From: Alphaproteobacteria bacterium
GTDB taxonomy: Bacteria; Pseudomonadota; Alphaproteobacteria; JAGPBS01
Reading direction: 5' to 3'
NCBI GenBank assembly: GCA_018063245.1
Contig: JAGPBS010000017.1
Location: 1 to 39,791, forward strand
DNA: 39,791 bases
The position numbers were made by a program, and so were the translations under genes. The notes below the pieces were generated by a model. The model searched no databases. It worked only from the letters and a program-made list of their open reading frames with translations, and was not told the origin of the DNA. Positions 18,912 to 27,479 of the stretch are shown one piece after another (positions within the stretch are counted from its first letter, which is position 1; every line of letters begins with the position of its first letter).

Positions 18912-18937
18912 TATGTCTGGTCCTTAAGGAAATGATT

Positions 18938-18961
18938 ATGTTTTTGATTTACAGTCAATGA
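18938..18961 (+). CDS. Possible 7-codon leader peptide before the CNNM/CBS gene
   Basis: AAGGA at 18926-18930 is well spaced for the ATG at 18938, giving MFLIYSQ and a TGA at 18959-18961. The stop lies inside the hairpin at 18949-18975, 20 bases before the main ATG. The main gene itself has no ribosome site, so translational coupling is conceivable. The frame is very short and may be chance. Confidence 0.25.
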   Translation: MFLIYSQ

Positions 18962-18975
18962 ATTATTGACTGTAA
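18949..18975 (+). promoter_or_regulatory. Perfect 11-bp hairpin just before the CNNM/CBS start
   Basis: TTACAGTCAAT (18949-18959) and ATTGACTGTAA (18965-18975) are perfect inverted repeats with a five-base spacer. The structure ends five bases before the chosen ATG and covers the alternative TTG start. It could hold the initiation region closed or serve as an operator. There is no T-tract, so it is not an intrinsic terminator. Confidence 0.5.
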
Positions 18976-18980
18976 TAGAA

Positions 18981-20300
18981 ATGGATGAAATTGTGCAGAG
19001 CTATATATTTGATGTCGTTGTGATTTTATTGCTTCTCTTGATCAATGGGATTTTGGCAATGACAGAACTGGCAATTGTCTCGTCAAACCGTATTAAAATG
19101 GAGAATCTATCCAAAAAAAGCCTGGGTGCGAAACTTGCTCTAGAGCTTATTGATAATCCTGGATCTTTTCTGTCAACGATACAAATTGGCATTACCATTA
19201 TCGGCATTATTTCAGGTGCCTTTAGTGGGCAAAGATTTGCTGAACCCATGGGCATTTGGCTGAATCAATTTTCTTGGGTTTTTGGTTATGGGAACCTGGT
19301 TGCTTTTACCTTTATTGTGATTTTGGTGACCTATATCTCAATTGTTCTGGGAGAGTTAATTCCCAAGCGGATCGCTATGACAAAGCCTGAAAAAGTCGCA
19401 AGCTTTTTTGCAAGACCCATTCATCTTTTGTCTAAAATAATGTATCCATTTGTTTTTGTGTTAGATGTCTCCACCAAGGTTATTTTAAAACTTTGTAATC
19501 AAAAAGAGAAAAAAGAATCAACTGTGACAGAAGAAGAAATTCATAGTGTGATGCAACAGGGGCTTGAAGAAGGTACAATTGACGATTTTGAACATAAAGT
19601 ATTTCAGAAGGTATTGCAATTTGGCGATCGCGAAGCAAGTGTAATGATGACCCCGCGTATAAAGGTTATTTATCTTGATATTGCCGATAGTCTTGAGGAG
19701 AATGCTGAAAAAATTCTACAGAATCCTCATCGCTATTATCCTGTATTTGATGGCGGGCTTGATAATTTTCTAGGCATTATTGATACAAAAGATGCATTGG
19801 CGCAAATGATTCAGAGAAAAGCGCTGGATTTTCATTCTTTGATTAAAGAAGCACCTTGTGTGATTGAAGATAATCTGGGCCCAGATTTGTTGGATCAGTT
19901 TAAGCAATATAAGACTCATATTGCAGTTGTTGTGGATGAATATGGAACCATGCGGGGCATTATTACCCTTGTTGATCTCTTTGAAACATTGGTGGGGTCT
20001 GGACAAGAATCCTATCAAGAAAGACATTATGAAATTACAACGCGTGAAGATGGTTCGGCCTTGTGTGATGGTCTAACGCCCATTGATGACATTGAAGAAC
20101 TCTTGGATGTTGATATTGTTGAAACCTTTGAGGAGAGTGATTTTAACACGCTCGCAGGATTTTTATTAATTCACTTCAAGCATATCCCAAAGGAAGGTGA
20201 ATATATTCACTGGGAGAGCTTTAGGTTTGAAATTGTCGATATGGATGGTTCTAGAATTGATAAGGTTCTGATTCAAAAGCAAAATGATTTAGAGATGTGA
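18981..20300 (+). CDS. CNNM/DUF21 - CBS - CorC-type membrane protein (hemolysin C family)
   Basis: The 439-residue inner-membrane protein starts with a DUF21/CNNM domain holding about four hydrophobic segments (about 10-30, 58-85, 98-125 and 140-160), including the family motif LGELIPKRIA. A pair of CBS domains follows (about 200-325; MTPRI and VVDEYGTMRGIITLVDLFE). A CorC/HlyC transporter-associated domain ends the protein (about 345-430). Such proteins are linked to divalent cation export; some were first named haemolysins. I prefer the ATG at 18981. The frame also opens with a TTG at 18966 inside a hairpin, and neither start has a good ribosome site. It stands alone between the Sel1 pair and a convergent minus-strand operon. 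Confidence 0.9.
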   Translation: MDEIVQSYIFDVVVILLLLLINGILAMTELAIVSSNRIKMENLSKKSLGAKLALELIDNPGSFLSTIQIGITIIGIISGAFSGQRFAEPMGIWLNQFSWVFGYGNLVAFTFIVILVTYISIVLGELIPKRIAMTKPEKVASFFARPIHLLSKIMYPFVFVLDVSTKVILKLCNQKEKKESTVTEEEIHSVMQQGLEEGTIDDFEHKVFQKVLQFGDREASVMMTPRIKVIYLDIADSLEENAEKILQNPHRYYPVFDGGLDNFLGIIDTKDALAQMIQRKALDFHSLIKEAPCVIEDNLGPDLLDQFKQYKTHIAVVVDEYGTMRGIITLVDLFETLVGSGQESYQERHYEITTREDGSALCDGLTPIDDIEELLDVDIVETFEESDFNTLAGFLLIHFKHIPKEGEYIHWESFRFEIVDMDGSRIDKVLIQKQNDLEM

Positions 20301-20302
20301 TT

Positions 20303-20360
20303 ATTGAGAGATTTCTGGATGGTCGCCCTACAGCGATGCGTTTTGAAATGCGGCATGACA
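20303..20360. repeat. Possible remnant of a dispersed palindromic repeat
   Basis: The segment begins TTGAGAGATTTCTGGATGG and ends in GCATGACAA. The first part closely resembles TTGAGAGATTCCTGGACAA at about 32314 in the element before mnmA. It fills the gap between two convergent genes. The pairing is imperfect, so I treat it as a degenerate copy at low confidence. Confidence 0.3.
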
Positions 20361-20369
20361 ACGAGAGCA

Positions 20370-20768
20370 TCAAGCAGGTAAAATCTCTGATTTTTTCGGG
20401 CAGAGTGTCTGAAGACAGATATGGACGCCGCCAGCACTAAAACAGATGAGAGGCACGTAAACTGCTCCAACATAGGTGAGGTCCATGCCCTCGGCAATAA
20501 GAATAACGTAAATTGTGATCGATAAAATGCAAGCGATGAGAAAAAGGATATAAGGTGTTCGGGGTGGGTATCCATCTGGAAAACGATTTTGTATGTAAAT
20601 TGTGAGCCTTTGAGGTCTGTAGCTAGAGAGGCTTCTACAATGACTTGATTCATTGTCAATTGGGATATAGCGCCTGCCAGAGGTGAGTTGGGAGATCACA
20701 CTCGGTTGTGGTGTGTAGATTGTATAAGGAGCGGATGGTAGCAATGAGGCAGATTCAGTTGGTTTCAT
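20370..20768 (-). CDS. Small two-helix membrane protein, unknown function (paralogue B)
   Basis: The 132-residue product has a Pro/Ser/Tyr-rich N-terminal half (about 1-70) followed by two hydrophobic helices (about 73-92 and 98-120). The turn between them reads EGMDLTYVGAVYVPLICF. AAAGGA is nine bases before the ATG. The neighbouring upstream gene shows the same layout and a related turn (KGLDLKILDGIVVPLLFL), so the two look like diverged tandem duplicates. The gene is the last of a three-gene minus-strand run starting with threonine dehydratase. I do not recognise the family. Confidence 0.65.
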   Translation of the reverse strand: MKPTESASLLPSAPYTIYTPQPSVISQLTSGRRYIPIDNESSHCRSLSSYRPQRLTIYIQNRFPDGYPPRTPYILFLIACILSITIYVILIAEGMDLTYVGAVYVPLICFSAGGVHICLQTLCPKKSEILPA

Positions 20769-20787
20769 CTCATGTCCTTTTAAAATG

Positions 20788-21156
20788 TCAAACGCCTAGT
20801 ACGGGTGAGTGTCTTTGACGGCATTTTGATATTATTAGTTGAACAGCCAATATGTAAAGAAAGAGAAGAGGTACAACAATACCATCAAGAATTTTCAGAT
20901 CAAGGCCTTTTAGCATAAAGAAGATATTGAAGCCAAGTGTTATCGTTATGGCAAGTGAGCAATAAGCAATCTGAAAACGAGAGATGGTTGTTGAAGCGGG
21001 CGTGAAATGAGGGAGGGGTTTTTGCACTAATTGCCAATGCAGAGCTTGGGCTTTACCTGGTGTTGGCACTTGTATAATGTCAACACAAACTATTGGGAGT
21101 GTTTCAGATTGATTTGTGCGTAAATTTTTATGAGAGTAAGCGAGAACAGGTGCCAT
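20788..21156 (-). CDS. Small two-helix membrane protein, unknown function (paralogue A)
   Basis: The 122-residue product has a soluble N-terminal stretch (about 1-58) and two hydrophobic helices (about 62-82 and 90-112) joined by a turn with LKGLDLKILDGIVVP. The C-terminus is basic with two Cys/His residues. AGGA lies about eight bases before the ATG. It begins 14 bases after the stop of threonine dehydratase, so it is likely co-transcribed. It resembles the next small gene in architecture. No function can be assigned. Confidence 0.65.
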   Translation of the reverse strand: MAPVLAYSHKNLRTNQSETLPIVCVDIIQVPTPGKAQALHWQLVQKPLPHFTPASTTISRFQIAYCSLAITITLGFNIFFMLKGLDLKILDGIVVPLLFLYILAVQLIISKCRQRHSPVLGV

Positions 21157-21170
21157 TGTTTTGATCCTGA

Positions 21171-22400
21171 TTATTGAGCAATTTCATGCTTGAGTGTGCA
21201 GTTAAATCCAGCTTCTTCTAAAAGAGCAATGATCCGCATGCTGTGATCGAGTCCTTTGGTTTCCATGACCACATCAAGACTGGCTTGACGTGCTGTAATT
21301 TCTTCTAAAAGACGCTTGTGTTGAACTTCGATGATATTGGCTTTTTCTCCCGCGATGATTTTGCTAATGAGAGCCAATTGACCAGGCGCATCGATGATTT
21401 GGATACGCAAACGCACCATTCTGCCCTCACGTGCAAGGCCTCGTAAAAAGATAGAAGATAAGACGCGCCGATCGATGTTCCCTCCACAGATCACGAGACA
21501 GACTTTTTTTCCTTTAAAGCGCTCAGGATATTTGATGAGTGAGGCAAGGCCAGCGGCACCAGCGCCTTCAGCAATGATTTTTTGATCAATGGAGAGAGAT
21601 AAGATTGCTTTTTCAATCGCCAATTCATCAACGATTAAAATCTCTTCAACAAGAGATTCAATTGATTTGAGGTTCATTTTGCCAGGTTTTTTGACAGCAA
21701 TACCATCTGCAAGAGATATGCCTTTACAGTGGATCTCTTGATGATGAATGGATTGATAGGCTGAAGGGTACATTTCGCTTTCAACGCCAACCACTTTACA
21801 ATTTGGGGCGAGTTCCTTTGTTGCAATTGCAATGCCGCTAATGAGGCCACCGCCGCCGATGGGGACTATAAGATTGTCAAAGTCATGATTGGCTTTGTCT
21901 GCAAAGATTTCGCAAGCCATGGTGCCTTGTCCAGCGACAATGTAAGGATCATCGTAAGGATGAACGAGAACGCGGTCTTCTTCTTCGATGATTTTCTTTG
22001 TATATTTAAAAGCATCATCCAGTGTGTTACCATGGAGAATGACTTTAGCGCCATATTTTTCTGTATTGATGATTTTCACAAAAGGAGCCGTCTCAGGCAT
22101 AACAATTGTTGCCGGAATTTGCATTTTCTGGGCATGATAAGCAAGAGCCTGTGCATGATTGCCAGCAGATGTTGCAATGACGCCTTTCTTGCGTTCGTCC
22201 GGAGAGAGTTTGCTGAGTTTGTAAATAACCCCTCGTTCTTTAAAAGAGCCTGTGACGTGTAGATTATCGAGCTTCAGTGTGATATCGCAATCATAAAGGG
22301 ATGACAAAATAGATGAGTGAATCATCGGCGTTGGTTCAAGATGTTGTTTGATGACCTTCGATGCTTCTAAAATGTCAGTAAAGGTGGCCTGCGTTGTCAT
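21171..22400 (-). CDS. Threonine dehydratase with C-terminal ACT domain
   Basis: This PLP enzyme deaminates L-threonine to 2-oxobutanoate. The 409-residue protein has the Schiff-base lysine in GSFKERG (K54), the substrate loop SAGNHAQ, and the phosphate-binding glycine loop GGGGLISG. A single ACT-like domain (about 330-405) suggests regulation by an effector such as an amino acid. Length and layout match the short ilvA/tdcB-type form rather than the long two-ACT biosynthetic enzyme. No branched-chain genes are nearby. The ribosome site is weak. Two small membrane-protein genes follow closely. Confidence 0.92.
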   Translation of the reverse strand: MTTQATFTDILEASKVIKQHLEPTPMIHSSILSSLYDCDITLKLDNLHVTGSFKERGVIYKLSKLSPDERKKGVIATSAGNHAQALAYHAQKMQIPATIVMPETAPFVKIINTEKYGAKVILHGNTLDDAFKYTKKIIEEEDRVLVHPYDDPYIVAGQGTMACEIFADKANHDFDNLIVPIGGGGLISGIAIATKELAPNCKVVGVESEMYPSAYQSIHHQEIHCKGISLADGIAVKKPGKMNLKSIESLVEEILIVDELAIEKAILSLSIDQKIIAEGAGAAGLASLIKYPERFKGKKVCLVICGGNIDRRVLSSIFLRGLAREGRMVRLRIQIIDAPGQLALISKIIAGEKANIIEVQHKRLLEEITARQASLDVVMETKGLDHSMRIIALLEEAGFNCTLKHEIAQ

Positions 22401-22701
22401 GAGCTTTTCTTTCTTATTTTTATCATTCTAAGTTAAAGAATCGTCATTCAGAGCCACCTCCTTAAGAGGTGGCGCCTGTCAGGCCGAAGCCTTGGCGTAG
22501 GAGGATGGAATCTCCTCTCCTCTACTGCGTCATGCTGAATTTATTTCAGCATCTAGATCCTGAAACGAGTTCAGGATGACCAAGGTAAGAAGTTGTTGAG
22601 ACTCCATCAGCCTACGCCAAGGCTTCGGCCTGACAAGCGCCCTCCTAAAAGGAGGGCTCTGAGTGACGGTTTTTTGATTCTACGGTCCTGAGTCGAGCCC
22701 A
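22401..22701. other. 301-base gap filled mostly by a palindromic element
   Basis: The gap between the topA stop and the threonine dehydratase start holds the 227-bp element at 22442-22668 and no gene. The 41 bases nearest to 22401 would carry any promoter of the dehydratase operon; I see no convincing -10/-35 pair there. Confidence 0.6.
22442..22674. repeat. 227-bp composite palindromic element downstream of topA
   Basis: The ends CGTCATTCAGAGCC (22442-22455) and GGCTCTGAGTGACG (22655-22668) match those of the element at 8578-8701, and a T6 run again follows. Subterminal hairpins are the same two types but in swapped positions: GCCACCTC on the left and GCCCTCC on the right. Next come perfect 25-bp inverted arms (22477-22501 and 22611-22635). 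In the centre are two 8-bp hairpins, ATGCTGAA/TTCAGCAT and ATCCTGAA/TTCAGGAT, that look like a separate REP-like unit nested inside. Confidence 0.85.
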
Positions 22702-25383
22702 TCATTTCCCCTTTTTCTGCGTTTTTGCATCAAGCAGAGCAACAACTTCATCAACGGTCAGATCTTCTGCATTTTTGCCTTTTGGAAGGGAGGCAAGTGT
22801 TTTGCCGTGCTTAATGTAAGGTCCATAGCGGCCAGATGCTGTTGTGATATCTTTGCCATCTTTAGGATGCTGCATTAAAACTTGGGCTTGCGTTGATCCT
22901 GGGGATGCTTGTTCTTTCTCCGCCAGAACTGTAATGGCTCTGTTGAGGCCAATTTCTAAAACATTATCATCCTTTGGGAGTGAGGTGAATTTTTCGCCAT
23001 GCTTCAGATAAGGGCCAAAGCGACCGATACCAGCCACAATGGCAAGTCCTGTTTCAGGATTGGTGCCAATGTGTCGCGGCAAGGCTAGAAATTTTAGAGC
23101 CAGGTCAAGCGTGATGTCCTGAGGTTTATAGCCGCGTGGAATCGGGGCTCTTTTCGGCTTAATGGTTTTTTCTTTCTTTGCCTTGGTCTTAGCTTTAGGC
23201 TTGTCTGCTGCTTTTTCTTTCCCTTTGCCTTTTTTAGGAGCTTCATCTGTGTTAGCAGGCTCCGCTGGAATCACAACAGTATCACCGAGCTGAATGTAAA
23301 CACCATAAGGTCCTTTACGAAGCGTAATCTGTAAATCTGTCTCAGGATCATTGCCAAGGGTGACAGGGTAGTTTAACTCGTCTTGGTTTTCTTCACCGCC
23401 TGCACCGCTTTGATCTTCTGTTGCAGAAATGAGTTCTTTAGTGTAATTGCACTCTGGGTAATTTGAGCAACCTGCAAAAGATCCAAACTTACCAAGCTTA
23501 ATAGAAAGACGCCCTTTCTGACAAGAAGGACAGAGATGTGGATCACTCCCGTCAGCCTTAGGAGGGAAGAAGAGGGAATCGAGATCTTCATTCACTTTGT
23601 CGAGAACATCTGAGATGCGGAGCGTATCTGTTTCTTTGATCGCGCCTGAAAATTGTGTCCAAAAATCTTCAAGGACCTTTTTCCAATTCGCTTTACCATC
23701 TGAAATATCATCGAGCTGTTCTTCAAGGGCAGCTGTAAAGCCATATTCAACATATTTTGTAAAGAAGCTCTCAAGGAAAACAGTCACAAGACGGCCTCTG
23801 CCTTCAGGGATAAAGCGTTTCTTTTCAAGGATCACATAGTTACGGTCTTGAAGAACTTGCATAATGCTTGCATAGGTGGAAGGTCTGCCAATGCCGAGTT
23901 CTTCGAGCTTTTTAACGAGGCTTGCCTCAGTGTAACGTGGAGGAGGCTGTGTGAAATGTTGCGTTGTTCGCACATCTTTGTTTTGAACAGATTCTTTTTC
24001 AAAGACAGGCGGGAGTAGGCGATCGCTTTGATTTTCATTATCAGGATCTGTATCAGGATTTGCATCAGCTCCTGCTTCAGTTGAGTCATCTTGACCTTCA
24101 TGATAAAGGCGTAAGAAGCCGTCAAATGCAATGGTCGATCCAGTTGCACGTGCTACATCTTTTTGCGTTGATTCAAAGTCAATGCTGACCTGATCCAGTG
24201 TTGCAGATTCCATTTGAGAAGCGAGGGTTCTTTTCCAAATTAGGTCATAAAGTTTGAGTTCATCAGGTTCAAGAACCTTTGCAAGTTCGGATGGATGGCG
24301 CATGATGTCAGTTGGACGAATCGCTTCGTGTGCTTCTTGTGCGTTCTTTGCTTTGGCTTTATAGACACGTGGCGCATTTGGCACATAAGTTTTACCGAAA
24401 TCTTTCTCAATCAATGTGCGGCAAGAGGCAATCGCATCATTTGAGATTTGAACGCCATCTGTACGCATATAGGTGATTAAACCAACAGATTCGCCCTTAA
24501 AGGTCACGCCCTCATATAGTTTTTGAGCAATCCGCATTGTACGTGTTGCACCATACCCAAGCTTGCGTGAAGCTTCTTGTTGAAGGGTTGATGTTGTGAA
24601 TGGTGCTGATGGATAGCGTTTGACTTGCTTTTTCTCGATTTTTGAAACTGTAAAGGCTTCATTGCGAAGGCGATTTGCGATCTCAGTTGCCTTTGTTTCA
24701 TTGGGGATCGAGAATTTTTCGAGCTTTTGTCCTAAAACATGCGTTAGTTTGCCTGTGATTTTATCATTACGAGGCGTGATTAAATCGACAAAAATGCTCC
24801 AATATTCTTGTGTTTTGAATTGCTCAATTTCAGATTCACGATTGCAGATGAGTCTTAATGCAACAGATTGTACGCGTCCTGCTGATCGTGAGCCTGGCAA
24901 TTTGCGCCATAAAACAGGCGAGAGATTAAAGCCAACAAGATAATCAAGGGCTCTACGAGCAAGATAAGCATTAATAAGCTGTGTATCAAGATTTCGTGGA
25001 TGAGAAACGGCTTCAAGAACAGCTTTCTTGGTAATTTCATTGAAGGTGATTCTTTTAAGGTCAACATTTTTGAGCAGTTTCTTTTCAGCCAGAATGTCAC
25101 TGACGTGCCATGCAATGGCTTCTCCCTCTCTATCCGGATCCATTGCGAGATAGATGATGTCTACGTCTTTAACTTCTTTGATAATTTCTTGGAGGTGTTT
25201 TTTGGATTTGAGCGAGACTTCCCAATTCATAGCAAAATCGGCATTTGGATCAACAGATCCATTTTTAGAAGGAAGATCGCGCACATGGCCGAAGCTAGCA
25301 ATAACCTTAAAGTCATTCCCTAAATACTTATTGATCGTTTTTGCTTTTGCGGGTGATTCCACAATGACTAGTTTTTTCGCCAC
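22702..25383 (-). CDS. topA: DNA topoisomerase I
   Basis: Type IA topoisomerase that relaxes negative supercoils. The 893-residue protein starts at a GTG with AAGGAT eight bases upstream (MAKKLVIVESPAKA). It has the Toprim domain with E9 and DPDREGE (about 82-88), and the active-site Tyr in GLITYMRTDG at Y305. One four-Cys zinc-binding motif follows (CPSC then C-x5-C, about 625-655). Several C-terminal Toprim-C repeats follow (GRFGPYLKHGEKFTSLPK, GRYGPYIKHGKTLASLPKG). A Lys/Ala-rich linker lies at about 735-765. This form with C-terminal repeats is standard in alphaproteobacteria. It follows dprA on the same strand. Confidence 0.97.
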   Translation of the reverse strand: MAKKLVIVESPAKAKTINKYLGNDFKVIASFGHVRDLPSKNGSVDPNADFAMNWEVSLKSKKHLQEIIKEVKDVDIIYLAMDPDREGEAIAWHVSDILAEKKLLKNVDLKRITFNEITKKAVLEAVSHPRNLDTQLINAYLARRALDYLVGFNLSPVLWRKLPGSRSAGRVQSVALRLICNRESEIEQFKTQEYWSIFVDLITPRNDKITGKLTHVLGQKLEKFSIPNETKATEIANRLRNEAFTVSKIEKKQVKRYPSAPFTTSTLQQEASRKLGYGATRTMRIAQKLYEGVTFKGESVGLITYMRTDGVQISNDAIASCRTLIEKDFGKTYVPNAPRVYKAKAKNAQEAHEAIRPTDIMRHPSELAKVLEPDELKLYDLIWKRTLASQMESATLDQVSIDFESTQKDVARATGSTIAFDGFLRLYHEGQDDSTEAGADANPDTDPDNENQSDRLLPPVFEKESVQNKDVRTTQHFTQPPPRYTEASLVKKLEELGIGRPSTYASIMQVLQDRNYVILEKKRFIPEGRGRLVTVFLESFFTKYVEYGFTAALEEQLDDISDGKANWKKVLEDFWTQFSGAIKETDTLRISDVLDKVNEDLDSLFFPPKADGSDPHLCPSCQKGRLSIKLGKFGSFAGCSNYPECNYTKELISATEDQSGAGGEENQDELNYPVTLGNDPETDLQITLRKGPYGVYIQLGDTVVIPAEPANTDEAPKKGKGKEKAADKPKAKTKAKKEKTIKPKRAPIPRGYKPQDITLDLALKFLALPRHIGTNPETGLAIVAGIGRFGPYLKHGEKFTSLPKDDNVLEIGLNRAITVLAEKEQASPGSTQAQVLMQHPKDGKDITTASGRYGPYIKHGKTLASLPKGKNAEDLTVDEVVALLDAKTQKKGK

Positions 25384-25478
25384 ACTTATTATCCTTTAAA
25401 GTTTAACCTAAATTTTTCAGCTTTTACTCTATCGATATCAAACAGATGATTCGTCAATTTGAAAATAGAAATTTTACC

Positions 25479-25505
25479 TTTATAGTAGAAATTTCATTTT
25501 GCCAA
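25479..25505 (-). promoter_or_regulatory. Weak candidate promoter for topA
   Basis: On the minus strand TTGGCA (25505-25500) and TATAAA (25484-25479) each match consensus at five of six positions, but the spacer is only 15 bases. It lies in the 160-base dprA-topA gap and would give topA its own transcript. Confidence 0.3.
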
Positions 25506-25543
25506 GGAAAAAGTAAATTTTTCATTGTCACAGAGTATATTTT

Positions 25544-26677
25544 TTAACAAGTGTGATCAATCTTATAAATTTTGCCACCAGCTTCACGTTCAATTTTTCC
25601 TGCAAGTTCAAGCTCTAGAATAGCCGATAGTCCAATGTTTGTTGTTAAATCACAATGATCGAGCAGGCTATCAATTTCAATGGGTGTGGTTCCTAATTTA
25701 CTCATGAGAATTTCGCGGCCAATTTTGACGTCATTTTCATCAGGCGAAATTGGCAGTCCTGCATCATAGCTGTGCTCTGATTCATCGAGAAATGAACTCT
25801 GCTTGCTTTGACTCAAAATATTTGTAATATCTTCAGCCTTTTCAACCAAGATAGCACCTTCACGTAAAAGACCATTTGTTCCTTTGCACCTTGGGTCAAA
25901 AGGAGAGCCAGGCACAGCAAAAACATCACGTCCTTGTTCAAGAGCGAATCTGGCTGTGATGAGAGAGCCAGAGCGTAAAGCCGCTTCAACGACTAATACA
26001 CCTTTAGCAATCCCTGAAACAATGCGGTTTCGTTTTGGAAAATGGCGTGCGATTGGTTCCATGCCAAAAGGGTTTTCAGCTATGATCAATCCTTTTTCTT
26101 TCATATCATGATAAAGCTTTTCATTTTCGGGTGGATAGATCACGTTGATCCCGCCAGCCAAGACGCCAATTGTCCCTGTTTCTATACTGCCAAGATGAGC
26201 GTAACGATCAATGCCGCGTGCAAGGCCTGAGATAATAACATAGCCACTGCGTCCAATTTCTTGTGAGATATTGAAAGCAAATTTTTCACCATTCATGGAT
26301 GAATTTCGAGAACCTACAACAGCAAGGCTTGTTTTAGTCAGAAGATTTAAGTTTCCGATTGTTGATAAAACAGGCGGCGCATCTTCAACAAAACCCAGAT
26401 TGTAGGGATAATTTGGCTCGCATGCAAAAATGAATTCTCCACCGATTTTATGAAGTTTTTCGATCTCTGATTCAATCTCAGTGATTGATGGAATCTTGAG
26501 GCCGTCTAAACGTCCTCCATTTTTAGCCATCTGAGGTAGTCTTTCAAAGACTTGATCAATTGAACCACACTGCCTGAGCAATTGATAGAATGTCATAGGA
26601 CCAATATTTTCAGTACGGATGAGCCTAAGCCAATTGATTTTTTCGTGATCGTTGAGTTTCTTTTTAACAGGAAACAT
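25544..26677 (-). CDS. dprA: DNA-processing protein DprA
   Basis: DprA binds incoming single-stranded DNA and loads RecA during natural transformation. The 377-residue protein has an N-terminal SAM-like part (about 15-70). A Rossmann-like core follows, with VVGSRNSSMNGEKFA (about 119-133), SGLARGIDRYAH and PKRNRIVSGIAKGVLVVEA. A C-terminal winged-helix domain lies at about 315-372. AGGAGA precedes the ATG. It lies between plsY and topA, the common alphaproteobacterial order, with plsY 74 bases upstream. The gene is intact, but no other competence genes are in view. Confidence 0.96.
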   Translation of the reverse strand: MFPVKKKLNDHEKINWLRLIRTENIGPMTFYQLLRQCGSIDQVFERLPQMAKNGGRLDGLKIPSITEIESEIEKLHKIGGEFIFACEPNYPYNLGFVEDAPPVLSTIGNLNLLTKTSLAVVGSRNSSMNGEKFAFNISQEIGRSGYVIISGLARGIDRYAHLGSIETGTIGVLAGGINVIYPPENEKLYHDMKEKGLIIAENPFGMEPIARHFPKRNRIVSGIAKGVLVVEAALRSGSLITARFALEQGRDVFAVPGSPFDPRCKGTNGLLREGAILVEKAEDITNILSQSKQSSFLDESEHSYDAGLPISPDENDVKIGREILMSKLGTTPIEIDSLLDHCDLTTNIGLSAILELELAGKIEREAGGKIYKIDHTC

Positions 26678-26751
26678 AAGTTCTCCTTTTTCTTTTTTAT
26701 GCTTAAATCATCTTTATAAGTATTTTTCAGAAAAAGGAAAGAAAAAAATAA

Positions 26752-27348
26752 TTATTTTTTTTGCCCTATTTTAGGTTCTGTTCCTTTGATCAAACGGCCA
26801 ATATTTTCTTTATGCGTGTAGAGTATCAATAATGTGATCACAAGCAAGAAGTATGTAAAGTTTTGATCATCTATAAAAAACGAATAGAAAATGGATGCAA
26901 CAAAAGCAATGAGGGCAGATAGTGATGAAATACGCGTGATGCAAGCTATAAGAACCCAAGTCCCTAGGAGTCCCAGCGCAATTGGCCAATGAAGAGCAAT
27001 GATAACACCGATGGCTGTAGCAACGCCTTTTCCACCTTTGAATTTAAGCCAAATGGGAAAGATATGGCCAATGATTGAAGCAAATGCACAGGCCAGTAAA
27101 GCGAGGTCAAAATCTGGTAAGAAGTTGATTTTTTGCAGCAGAAGCACTGCACATAGTCCTTTGAGAGCATCGGATAAAAGAGTGAGGATGGCAAGCGTTT
27201 TATTCCCTGTGCGCAGGACATTTGTTGCGCCAATATTGCCAGAGCCAATGTTTCTGATATCTCCATGTCCTGAGAGTTTGGTATAGATGAGTCCAAAAGG
27301 GATAGACCCCAAAAAGTAGCCTAGGAGAATTGCGTAAAGAAATAGCAT
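26752..27348 (-). CDS. plsY: Glycerol-3-phosphate acyltransferase PlsY
   Basis: PlsY transfers the acyl group of acyl-phosphate to glycerol-3-phosphate in the inner membrane, the first step of phosphatidic acid synthesis. The 198-residue protein has about five hydrophobic segments. The three conserved loops are present: GSIPFGLIYTK with GHGDIRNIGSGNIGATNVLR (about 15-46), KGGKGVATAIGV (about 104-115), and the distal YTHKENIGRLIKGTEPKIG segment. Length is normal. The ribosome site is weak. It is the first gene of the minus-strand plsY-dprA-topA series. Confidence 0.96.
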   Translation of the reverse strand: MLFLYAILLGYFLGSIPFGLIYTKLSGHGDIRNIGSGNIGATNVLRTGNKTLAILTLLSDALKGLCAVLLLQKINFLPDFDLALLACAFASIIGHIFPIWLKFKGGKGVATAIGVIIALHWPIALGLLGTWVLIACITRISSLSALIAFVASIFYSFFIDDQNFTYFLLVITLLILYTHKENIGRLIKGTEPKIGQKK

Positions 27349-27479
27349 GATACGTTTCCAGTTGAATGAGAGGTTGTACGAATTAGTCTTGCATAATTTT
27401 TCTGCAGAGGAAAGGGTTTTTTCCCCTATTCATGAGTTTGTAATCCTGTTACTCTTTTGGGAAAAGAGAGCAGGTATCA

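Noticed and set aside
20273-20659. 128-codon minus-strand frame overlapping the small membrane protein
   Set aside because: It has no ribosome site and no coherent domain. The frame at 20370-20768 has AAAGGA, two helices and a paralogue next door.
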